Below, piece after piece: positions 7,355 to 14,070 of a stretch of 19,417 bases of DNA (position 1 is its first letter; each line of letters begins with the position of its first letter). The stretch covers positions 1-19,417 of the forward strand of contig JBBSLP010000083.1 in NCBI GenBank assembly GCA_038255145.1. The letters run 5' to 3'. The notes below the pieces were generated by a model, which ran no database searches, was not told the origin of the DNA, and saw nothing but the letters and a program-made list of their open reading frames with translations. Source of the DNA: WHTX01 sp038255145 (GTDB lineage: Bacteria; Actinomycetota; Acidimicrobiia; Acidimicrobiales; CAIXPF01). Both the position numbers and the translations under genes were made by a program.

Positions 7355-9192
7355 GTCGCCGGGCCGGCCACGACCTCGACACCGGCCGAGGTGGCACCCG
7401 GTGCGAACCGCAGCAGCAGCACGTCGCCAGCGGCGGCGCCCGCCGCCAGCGCGATGGGCCGCAGCGAACCCCGCCGCGGCCCCTCGGCCACGTTGCACAG
7501 GGCAAGAGGACCGTAGCGGGTGGCGATGGTGCGAGTCGCGCCGGCGGCGACGCCGAGCTGGGCCAGCAGCGACCGCGGCACCGGGCCGGAACCGCCCGAC
7601 AACAGGTCCTCGTCGACCGCCACGGTCCACGTGCCCGGTGCCGGCTGATCCATCTCCTCGTCCCCGTCGGGGCCCGCAGGGCCGGCGGGCACGTTCGACG
7701 TTCCGGACGTCGCCGTCGTGCCCCCCCACTCGGCAAGCTCGAACCGGTCGTCGGCGACGGCTACGAAGCGGTGGTCGCGGCGCAACGCCTGGCGCCAGGA
7801 CGCCTGGTGTCCGGACCCCTGGCCGGCCCACGCCACCAGTTCGGCAGCGGTCATGGCCTCACCGGTGGCCGCCAGGATCCGCTCGGCCACCGCGGCCGGC
7901 GATCCGACGACCAGCACGGTCAGCTCGTCGTCGACCCGGACGGGCTGCTCGGCCAGCCAAGGGTCCACCTGTCCCGGGGCGATGCCCGCCCGGACGAGCT
8001 CCTTGCGGATCAGCTCGGTCCGGTGCACACCCCCGTCCTCGCCCAGGAGCAGGCGCGTGGTCACGCGGGCACCGTCACCGTCGACCCCCAGCCAGCCCGG
8101 GAGCCCGGCGAAGGGTCGGTAGGGGCCGGCGAACCACAGGTGCAGCGCCGAGCGCACGTCGCCGGCCGGCGGCAGGCCCAGCCGGGCCAGGGCGGCGGCG
8201 GCGGCGTCACGGGGTGCGGCGACGCCGAGCTCGTCGCGTAGCTGCGCCACCGGGGCGCTGAGCGGCGGGGCGGCCAGGAACGCCTGTCGGGCTCGATCTT
8301 CCGCCCGCGCCCGCAACTTGCGCACCCGGGCGGCGCCGACCTCGAGGGCACGGGCCACCTCGGCGGGAGGGACGTCGTCGGAGCCGAGACCGAGGCAGAG
8401 GCGCTCGAAGACGATCCGGTCCCGGGCGTCACCCAGCTGCTGGAGCAGCCCGTCGGCGGCGGCGACGAGCTCCAGGCCGGACCCGGACCCCGACGGGACC
8501 GGCACGGGGACGGAGGGCTGAGCCAGGGTCAGGAGCCGCCGGGCGGCGCCCTGCACCTCATCGGGCTCGGCGATGCCCAGGTAGCGGCCCAGCGAATCCC
8601 GCAACGTGCTGCGGCCCGTGCTGCGCTCGTGGCACAGGAGGACGGCGAGGTCAGCGGGTTCGATCAGCGCCGCCGGCGCCGGGATCGCGGTCGAGGCAGC
8701 GTGAAGTGACGCGTGCAGCAGGGCCGTCAGGGCCGACGTACCGATCCTCGCCCAACGCGCCATCTCGGTGAGCCGCCAGCCCGCCAGGGACTGCCAGCTG
8801 GTCACGCCGTTGGCCGCCAGCGCCGCCACCAGGCTCGGCGCCAACCCAGCCGTCTCGATGGGACCGGGCAGATCGGCCAGCAACGGCAGAACCTCGCCCA
8901 GCGGTTGGCTGGCCACTGACGTGGCCATGACCTGGGAGGGCAGCCCGTCGGCGACGAGGGCCGCTACCTCGGCCCGGCCAGCCGCGCCCGCCGGGAGGGG
9001 AAGGGCCCTCAGTTCACCGTCGAACAGGGCGAGCGGTCGGCCCGGCTCGGCGAGCACCTCGGCCAGCCTCAACCGGGACGGCAGGGCCAGCAGACCGCAG
9101 GGCTCGAAGAGCCGGCCCAGCGTGGCCGGCAGCGCGAGCAACTGAGCGTCGTCGGCTGAGGCGTCCCCAGCGGGAGGGCCCTCGAACTTCAT
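7351..9192 (-). CDS. Large multi-HTH protein with RNAP alpha-CTD-like and sigma-region-4-like segments; first gene of the cassette
   Basis: This 613-aa soluble protein appears built from several nucleic-acid-binding units. Residues about 112-160 (AGLAPSLVAALAANGVTSWQ...) resemble the helix-hairpin fold of the RNA polymerase alpha C-terminal domain. Residues about 250-305 (RDRIVFERLCLGL...VARALEVGAARVRKLRARA) read like sigma-70 region 4, including the helix-turn-helix. Two winged-helix-like segments follow: GGVHRTELIRKELVRAG (387-403) and ILAATGEAMTAAELVAW with the strand-rich DHRFVAVADDRFELAEWG (439-490). A Gly/Pro/Asp-rich linker (490-520) leads to a beta-rich C-terminal domain. It is probably the DNA- or polymerase-contacting subunit of the cassette. 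ATG 9192 is the first start in frame and lies 6 bases past a TAAAGT box. It is too long for a classical sigma factor and shows no region 2. Family unknown. Confidence 0.72.
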   Translation of the reverse strand: MKFEGPPAGDASADDAQLLALPATLGRLFEPCGLLALPSRLRLAEVLAEPGRPLALFDGELRALPLPAGAAGRAEVAALVADGLPSQVMATSVASQPLGEVLPLLADLPGPIETAGLAPSLVAALAANGVTSWQSLAGWRLTEMARWARIGTSALTALLHASLHAASTAIPAPAALIEPADLAVLLCHERSTGRSTLRDSLGRYLGIAEPDEVQGAARRLLTLAQPSVPVPVPSGSGSGLELVAAADGLLQQLGDARDRIVFERLCLGLGSDDVPPAEVARALEVGAARVRKLRARAEDRARQAFLAAPPLSAPVAQLRDELGVAAPRDAAAAALARLGLPPAGDVRSALHLWFAGPYRPFAGLPGWLGVDGDGARVTTRLLLGEDGGVHRTELIRKELVRAGIAPGQVDPWLAEQPVRVDDELTVLVVGSPAAVAERILAATGEAMTAAELVAWAGQGSGHQASWRQALRRDHRFVAVADDRFELAEWGGTTATSGTSNVPAGPAGPDGDEEMDQPAPGTWTVAVDEDLLSGGSGPVPRSLLAQLGVAAGATRTIATRYGPLALCNVAEGPRRGSLRPIALAAGAAAGDVLLLRFAPGATSAGVEVVAGPAT

Positions 9193-9198
9193 CGCTGT

Positions 9199-9204
9199 AC
9201 TTTA
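9199..9204 (-). promoter_or_regulatory. Candidate -10 box for a leaderless cassette transcript
   Basis: TAAAGT on the minus strand fits the TANNNT consensus and ends 6 bases before the ATG of the 613-aa gene. The A of the start codon would then be about the 7th base after the box, the usual geometry for leaderless mRNAs in Actinomycetota. No ribosome-binding site precedes that ATG and no good -35 is visible. This is the only likely promoter for the five-gene cassette within the 64-base gap. Confidence 0.4.
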
Positions 9205-9256
9205 GCCCTGCCGGGACGGCAAGGTGAGGCCGGTGAGCACGAGAGCTGCGCTCGCG

Positions 9257-10701
9257 CTATTGCGCAACGCCGGCGGTCTCGAGCGTGGGATGGGTGTACG
9301 CCCGACTGCGCCCGGCCCGCTTGGCCACGTACAGGGCACTGTCCGCCGACAGCAGCAGGGTGGCCACGTCGGCACAGCCGTGGGCACTGGCCACGCCGAT
9401 CGAGACCGACATGCGGTTCGGCCCCGAGGGCACTGGTGACAGGCTCCCGGCGATCGAAGCCACGAGGCGCTCGGCCAGGGCCGTCGTCTCGTCGAGCGTG
9501 CGCCCGGGGATGAGGGCGACGAACTCGTCACCGCCCAGGCGACCGATGACAGCGTCGTCGGGCAGCACCAACCGGCACTGGTGCGCCACCCATGACAAGG
9601 CCTCGTCGCCGACACCGTGGCCGTAGTCGTCGTTGATGGCTTTGAAGTGGTCGACGTCGGCCATGATCACGCACAGGCCGGCGTCGGCACCGCGGTGGAG
9701 GTGGTGCCCGGCCACGTCGAGGAAGTGCCGGCGGTTGGCGAGGCGGGTGAGCGGGTCGGTGGTGGCCAACTCGTGCAGCTCGCCCAGGAGGCGCACGTTG
9801 TCGCGCAGGGCGGTCACCTGGCGCACGACCACGGTGACGGTGATGGCGGCGGCGCCCAGCAACAGACCGTCGAGCGGGGAACCCACGTTCCGCCACGCCA
9901 CCACCGTCGACAGCGCGAGGGCGCCCCCGATGGCGATGTAGGGCAACAGGGCCACGTGGGACGGAGCGCCTGTGCTGGTGCCGGTGATGGACGTCCTGCG
10001 CCTCGTGGTGCGGCACTCGGCGGCCAGGCCGACGACCATCACCGTCCACGCTGCCATCCAGAAGGCGTCGGGCCAGTCGCCGGAGTTGTACGAGTCGCTC
10101 AGGCTCGAGGTGGCGAAGCCGACGTCGCCGACGACGAAGGCGCAGCACCCCGCGAGCAGCAACGGAAGGACGAGCCCGTTCGAGGACGGCGTGCCCCGGA
10201 GCACGACGGTGGCCACACCGAACACGAGGACCAGGTCACCCAGGGTAGGCCAGGGACAGGAGCGTGGACAGCTCCATCAGGTCCGAACCCCGCACGGTGG
10301 GGCCCACGACGAAGAAACAGAGGCCCATGGCGCTGGCCAGGACGACGACGGAGATGTCGAGCGCCAGGCGGACCCGTTCACCGGCGTCCCGCCGAGGGCC
10401 GGGCAGGCGCAGGAGGCCGGCCAGGAGCAAGGGGAAGAAGGCGAGGAAGCCGATGTCGGCCACGGAGGGCCAGGGAGCGATGTGCTGGACGAGCTCGAAC
10501 CATGTGCGCCTCGTCGCCGCCACCGACGAGCTGCCAGGCGATGAACGCACAGCACCAGAGCACGGCCACGACGGCGGCCACGAGGGCGGGAGCGCGGAAC
10601 CGCTGACCCCCACGGACCACCGGGCTCACCGGGGGGCCGACGGGACCCGCTCGTGGCACGGCGGTCAGCTGTCCGAACGGCTGTGGCGTTGCGGCCCGCA
10701 T
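9257..10701 (-). pseudogene. Membrane-anchored GGDEF diguanylate cyclase interrupted by two frameshifts
   Basis: Three reading frames must be joined to rebuild one protein. The first transmembrane helix (ALVAAVVAVLWCCAFIAW) is in a frame open from beyond 10701. The next helices (DIGFLAFFPLLLAGLL and ALDISVVVLASAMGL) are in a second frame that ends at TGA 10236. The remaining helices plus the GGDEF domain are in a third frame, open from about 10240 to the stop at 9257. The GGDEF motif (RLGGDEF) and DPLTRLANRRHF are intact, so the catalytic domain would make cyclic di-GMP from GTP. The inhibitory RxxD site is absent (Pro and Ala at those positions). Both breaks shift in the same direction: one within about 10505-10530, the other in a C/G run near 10242-10248. 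The 5' end is uncertain. Sequencing error is an alternative to true decay. A truncated product starting at GTG 10225 is also possible. Confidence 0.72.
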
Positions 10702-10907
10702 CGGTCGTCCGACCTGCATCGGTCCCACCCCGCAGCCGTCCGTGGACGAGCGCATGCTCTCCATTCGGCGGAAACGCGAGCTGGCTGAAGCGCTGTCGGC
10801 CCGCCGCCGGGGTCGTCGAATGGTGCCGGGGGCGCCCGGCTCGCTACAAGTGCTCCACACGCGTGGGTCTTCGGTCGGTGACCGGGGAGGTCCACGGGCA
10901 AGGTGCA

Positions 10908-10921
10908 GGAGCACGTGCTCC
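10908..10921. promoter_or_regulatory. Perfect 14-bp palindrome upstream of the SDR gene (candidate operator)
   Basis: GGAGCACGTGCTCC is perfectly self-complementary with a CACGTG core and lies 34 bases before the SDR start codon. The half-site GTGCTCC recurs at 10850-10856. This is the form expected of an operator for a dimeric TetR- or GntR-like repressor, but no regulator gene is present nearby. Confidence 0.4.
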
Positions 10922-10944
10922 GCCAACAGCTGGCCGGAGCGGAC

Positions 10945-10953
10945 GAGGAGGGG
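10945..10953 (+). promoter_or_regulatory. Strong ribosome-binding site of the SDR gene
   Basis: GAGGAGGGG ends 2 bases before ATG 10956; the AGGAGG core is spaced 4 bases from the ATG. It decides the start, because the reading frame is open far upstream (from 10653) but only this ATG has a Shine-Dalgarno match and begins at the SDR N-terminus. Confidence 0.75.
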
Positions 10954-10955
10954 TC

Positions 10956-11714
10956 ATGAGCAACGAACGGGTGGCGCTGGTCACGGGGGGCGGTCGGGGC
11001 ATCGGCCGGGAGATCTGCCTGGCCCTGGCGGGCCAGGGTCGGCGGGTGGCGGTGGCCGACCTGCGGGCCGAGGAGGCGGCGACGACGGTCGGGCGCATCG
11101 GCGAGGCCGGGGGCACGGCCATCGCCGTGGCCATGGACGTGACCGACAGCGACTCGGTCACCCAGGGCATCCTCCAGGTGGTCGACGAGCTCGGCCCCGT
11201 CGAGGTGCTGGTCAACTGCGCGGGGTGGGACGAGCTCAAGCCCTTCCTGGAGACCGACGAGGCCTTCTGGGACCGCATCATCGAGATCAACTTCAAGGGC
11301 GTCCTGCGCACCACCTCGGCCTGCCTGCCGGCCATGGTCGGCAGCGGCTGGGGGCGCATCGTGAACATCGGCTCGGACGCCGGCCGGGTGGGCTCGTCCC
11401 TCGAAGCCGTGTACTCGGGGGCCAAGGGGGCCACCATCGCCTTCACCAAGACCATCGCCCGGGAGATGGCCCGCAAGGGCATCACCGCCAACACGGTGTG
11501 CCCGGGCCCCACGGCCACCCCTCTGCTCGACGAGATCGTCGACAAGTCGGCCGGGGGCGACAAGGTCATCTCGGCCATGGCCCGGGCCGTACCCATGAAG
11601 CGGGTGGGCCAGCCCCACGAGGTGGCCTCGGCCGTGGCCTACTTCACCTCGGAGGAGGCCGGCTTCATCACCGGCCAGACCCTGTCCGTGTCCGGCGGGC
11701 TGACCATGGCCTGA
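10956..11714 (+). CDS. SDR-family dehydrogenase, BadH-like (2-hydroxycyclohexanecarboxyl-CoA dehydrogenase type)
   Basis: This 252-aa classical short-chain dehydrogenase has the dinucleotide motif TGGGRGIG (10-17), Asp35 after the second strand (suggesting NAD rather than NADP), NCAG (87-90), and the catalytic Ser140, Tyr153 and Lys157 (YSGAK). The stretches NCAGWDELKPF, IGSDAGRVGSSLEAVYSGAKG and the C-terminal GFITGQTLSVSGGLTM closely resemble BadH, which oxidises 2-hydroxycyclohexanecarboxyl-CoA in anaerobic benzoate and cyclohexanecarboxylate degradation. SDRs diverge widely in substrate, so a 3-hydroxyacyl-CoA dehydrogenase or another alicyclic or acyl-CoA substrate is also possible. No other bad-type genes lie in the window. 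It is followed by a 140-bp gap with strong hairpins, so it may be transcribed alone. Confidence 0.85.
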   Translation: MSNERVALVTGGGRGIGREICLALAGQGRRVAVADLRAEEAATTVGRIGEAGGTAIAVAMDVTDSDSVTQGILQVVDELGPVEVLVNCAGWDELKPFLETDEAFWDRIIEINFKGVLRTTSACLPAMVGSGWGRIVNIGSDAGRVGSSLEAVYSGAKGATIAFTKTIAREMARKGITANTVCPGPTATPLLDEIVDKSAGGDKVISAMARAVPMKRVGQPHEVASAVAYFTSEEAGFITGQTLSVSGGLTMA

Positions 11715-11748
11715 CCCTGGGGGCGAGGGAGCCTGCGGCCAGCAGATC

Positions 11749-11782
11749 GGACGCGGTCGTGCGGGCCCGCTCGGCCGCGTCC
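11749..11782 (+). terminator. Long hairpin after the SDR gene (arms 1 and 2)
   Basis: Outer arms GGACGCGG (11749-11756) and CCGCGTCC (11775-11782) pair perfectly. The interior continues with T-G, C-G and G-C pairs, a single T/T mismatch, and GCG/CGC around a GGCC tip. It starts 34 bases after the SDR stop. There is no T-tract, which is common for actinobacterial terminators. It competes with the next hairpin because the 3' arm is shared. Confidence 0.5.
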
Positions 11783-11796
11783 CCACCGGGGACGCG
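11776..11796 (+). terminator. Second, mutually exclusive hairpin (9-bp stem, 3-base loop)
   Basis: CGCGTCCCC (11776-11784), loop ACC, and GGGGACGCG (11788-11796) form a perfect 9-bp G/C-rich stem. Its 5' arm reuses bases 11776-11782 of the preceding hairpin's 3' arm, so only one of the two can form in one RNA. It may be the SDR terminator, or part of an attenuator-like switch for read-through toward the P450. No T-tract follows. Confidence 0.5.
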
Positions 11797-11809
11797 TGTC
11801 GAGCACCCT

Positions 11810-11823
11810 CCGAGGATCCTCGG
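11810..11823. promoter_or_regulatory. Perfect 14-bp palindrome upstream of the P450 gene (candidate operator)
   Basis: CCGAGGATCCTCGG is perfectly self-complementary and ends 22 bases before a TAGGCT -10-like box. It would sit at or just upstream of the -35 region, a typical repressor position. It differs in sequence from the palindrome before the SDR gene. Confidence 0.4.
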
Positions 11824-11845
11824 CCACTCAGCGCAAGCACGGGGT

Positions 11846-11851
11846 TAGGCT
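11846..11851 (+). promoter_or_regulatory. -10-like box before the P450 gene
   Basis: TAGGCT fits the actinobacterial TANNNT -10 pattern. It ends 9 bases before ATG 11861 and 3 bases before GTG 11855. A transcript from it would be leaderless or nearly so and would favour the ATG. No clear -35 is seen. Confidence 0.35.
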
Positions 11852-11854
11852 CCC

Positions 11855-13216
11855 GTGCCCATGGCCCTCGAACTGGACGCCGAGCACCACGGCGGTCCCC
11901 CAGGTCCGGCGGAGCCCGTGGACCTGGCGGCCATCCGCGCCGACCCGCTGACCTTCCTGGCCGAGCTGGTGGCCGAGTACGGCCCCATCGCCCGCCACGT
12001 GGTCGACGGACGTCCGGTCATCACCGTCAACGACCCGGCCATGGTGCACCAGGTGCTGACGGCCAACCGGGCGAACTACGTCAAGTCGGGCACGCCCGAC
12101 GAACAGATGCTCGTCCCCCTCCTGGGGCGGGGCCTGCTGACCAGCGACGGCGAGGAGTGGGAGCGCCAGCGCCAGCTCGCCCAGCCCGCGTTCCAGCACC
12201 GCCACCTGGTCACCTTCGACACGTTGATGACCACGGCCGCCTCCCGGGTCACCGACAGGTGGCGGGCCGGGGCGGGGACACCGTTCCTCATCGACCGCGA
12301 CCTGACGGCGCTGACGCTCACCGTCGTGGCCCAGGCCCTGCTGGGGTCGGATCTCTCCATCGGGCCCCGCTTCGGCGAGGCCGTCGACGCCGCCAACCGG
12401 GTCATGGGCCACGACGTCGGCGCCGGGCCCGACCGGCGCGCCTTCCTCGACGCCCGCACGTTCCTCGACCACATCGTCGGCCTGCTCATCGGCTCGGCCC
12501 GGTTCGACGACAGCGGCCGCGACGACCTGCTGGCCCACCTGCTGCGCGCCCGCAGCGACGAGCGACCCGAGGGCTTCTCTCCGGCCGAGCTGCGTGACCA
12601 GGTCCTGACCATGCTCATGGCCGGCCACGAGACCACGGCCAAGGGCCTGAGCTGGACGTTCTACCTCCTCGACCAGCACCCCGCCGAGCGCACCCGCCTA
12701 GAGGCCGAGGTCGACGTCGTGTTGAGCGGTCGACTCCCCACCGCGGCCGACGTCAGCAGCCTGCCTGTGTGCCGCAACGTGGTGCTCGAGGCCCTGCGCC
12801 TCTACCCGCCGGTGTGGCTGATCTCACGCCACGCCGTGGCCGAGGACACCATCGCCGGCTACCGCGTCCCCGCCGGGGCGCTCGTGTGCATCAGCCCGTG
12901 GTTGCTGCACCGCCGGCCCGAAGCCTGGGGGGAGGACGCCGAGGCGTTCGTCCCCGGCCGCTTCGTGGGCCGGCCCGAGCTGACCGGACCGGGCTCGTCG
13001 TTCCTGCCCTTCAGCGCCGGTCCCCGCCAGTGCATCGGCCAGCAGTTCGCCCTGTTGGAGAGCACCCTCGTCCTGGCCACCCTGGTGGCGGGGGTCCGCC
13101 TCCACCTCGTGCCCGGCCACCCCGTCGTGCCCGAGGCCCTGGTCACCCTGCGCCCCCGCGATGGCCTGCTGATGACGGCCGAGCCCCGGGGCCGCGCCGA
13201 CCTCGTGACCTCGTGA
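11855..13216 (+). CDS. Cytochrome P450 monooxygenase
   Basis: This 453-aa soluble P450 has every family landmark: helix C WERQRQLAQPAF (102-113), the oxygen-binding I-helix AGHETT (256-261), the K-helix ExxR as EALR (312-315), and the heme loop FLPFSAGPRQCIGQQFA with the thiolate ligand Cys393. The WERQRRLAQPAF-like C helix and the AGHETT/FxPFSxGPRxCIG motifs suggest the CYP102/CYP110/CYP4-like bacterial branch, whose members often hydroxylate fatty acids or terpenoids. The substrate cannot be read from sequence. There is no fused reductase, and no ferredoxin gene is adjacent, so electrons must come from elsewhere. GTG 11855 or ATG 11861 could be the start. Its stop overlaps the methyltransferase start as GTGA, so the two proteins are likely made together. 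Confidence 0.93.
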   Translation: MPMALELDAEHHGGPPGPAEPVDLAAIRADPLTFLAELVAEYGPIARHVVDGRPVITVNDPAMVHQVLTANRANYVKSGTPDEQMLVPLLGRGLLTSDGEEWERQRQLAQPAFQHRHLVTFDTLMTTAASRVTDRWRAGAGTPFLIDRDLTALTLTVVAQALLGSDLSIGPRFGEAVDAANRVMGHDVGAGPDRRAFLDARTFLDHIVGLLIGSARFDDSGRDDLLAHLLRARSDERPEGFSPAELRDQVLTMLMAGHETTAKGLSWTFYLLDQHPAERTRLEAEVDVVLSGRLPTAADVSSLPVCRNVVLEALRLYPPVWLISRHAVAEDTIAGYRVPAGALVCISPWLLHRRPEAWGEDAEAFVPGRFVGRPELTGPGSSFLPFSAGPRQCIGQQFALLESTLVLATLVAGVRLHLVPGHPVVPEALVTLRPRDGLLMTAEPRGRADLVTS

Positions 13217-14070
13217 CCACCTACGACCCTCGCTCCATGCCCGGCGGCGTGGGCGGTGAACAGGCGCGCCTCGAGGTCCAGGCTGCGGTGATGTGGTCGG
13301 CCGAGCGCCGACTGCTCGAGGGGTGGGGCCTCGACCACGCCGCCGTGATCGCCGACCTGGGCTGTGGGACGGGGGCGCTGCTGCACCGGCTGGCCGGGGC
13401 CACCTCCCGGGCCCACCTGGTCGGCATCGACCACCACCCCTCGCTGCTGTCCGTCGCCGCGGCCGCGGTCACCGGTGAGCGCGGTGGCGGCACCGTCCGG
13501 GTGACGCTCCTCGAGGGCGAGCTCGACGCGTTGCCCCTGGCCCCGGGCTCCGTCGAGCTGGCTGTTCTGCGCTTCGTGGCCCAGCACCTGCCCGACCCCG
13601 CCGCCGTGTTCAGCGAGGTGCGGCGGATCCTGGCCCCGGGCGGGCGCATCGTGGTGTTCGACGTCGACAGCGCCCTGTGGGGCGTGGCCGAGCCCACCGA
13701 TCCCGTGCTCGCCGGGCTCTACAGCCGCAGCTGGTCCCAGCAGGTGCCGGGCCGGGCCGACCGGTCCATCGGCCGGCGCCTCGGTCGCCTGCTGCGGGCC
13801 GCCGGCTTCGTCGACCCCGTCACCCGGGTCTACGCCTACGACACCGACGAGCACGGCATCGACGCCATCGCCCCCCTGCTCGACCCGATCCAGCTCATGC
13901 CCATGGTCGAGGAGGGCATCGTCACCCCGGCCGAGCTGGCCGACGCCATCCGCCGGTTCCGGCGGTGGTGCCAGCGGCCCGACGCCTTCGCCCTGTTGCT
14001 CGGCGTCGCGGCCTCGGCGGTCACCCCCGGCGGGGATGCGGCCGCAACCGGCGGGGATCAGGCGATCTGA
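13213..14070 (+). CDS. Class I SAM-dependent methyltransferase (UbiE/Methyltransf_11-like)
   Basis: This 285-aa methyltransferase has motif I VIADLGCGTGALL (45-57), an acidic loop after strand 2 (VGIDHHPSLL), and LAVLRFVAQHLPDPAAVFSEVRRILAPGGRIVVFDVD, matching the strand 4 to strand 5 region of small-molecule methyltransferases. The C-terminal helical part probably covers the acceptor site. The substrate is unknown. The start is GTG 13213, formed within the P450 stop as GTGA; ATG at 13237 is a weaker alternative with no overlap. Coupling to the P450 suggests the pair acts successively on one metabolite, for example hydroxylation then O-methylation, which is inference. Its 3' end overlaps the converging ABC transporter gene by 13 bases. 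Confidence 0.88.
   Translation: MTTYDPRSMPGGVGGEQARLEVQAAVMWSAERRLLEGWGLDHAAVIADLGCGTGALLHRLAGATSRAHLVGIDHHPSLLSVAAAAVTGERGGGTVRVTLLEGELDALPLAPGSVELAVLRFVAQHLPDPAAVFSEVRRILAPGGRIVVFDVDSALWGVAEPTDPVLAGLYSRSWSQQVPGRADRSIGRRLGRLLRAAGFVDPVTRVYAYDTDEHGIDAIAPLLDPIQLMPMVEEGIVTPAELADAIRRFRRWCQRPDAFALLLGVAASAVTPGGDAAATGGDQAI

Larger units (their letters stand above)
10702..10955. other. Divergent intergenic region between the cyclase and the SDR gene
   Basis: About 250 bases separate the possible cyclase start from the SDR gene. The stretch holds a perfect 14-base palindrome (10908-10921), a second copy of one half-site (GTGCTCC, 10850-10856) and a strong Shine-Dalgarno sequence before the SDR start. 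I see no convincing -35/-10 pair. No small gene with convincing coding character was found. Confidence 0.5.

Noticed and set aside
2687..9192. A complete BREX, DISARM or Pgl system
   Set aside because: Only BrxD-like ATPase and helicase features are present. No PglX/BrxX methyltransferase, PglZ, PglW kinase, DrmA/B or phospholipase D nuclease is encoded.
7351..9192. A classical sigma-70 factor or anti-sigma system
   Set aside because: Only a region-4-like HTH is visible. No region 2 signature exists, and the protein is much longer with additional winged-helix-like units.
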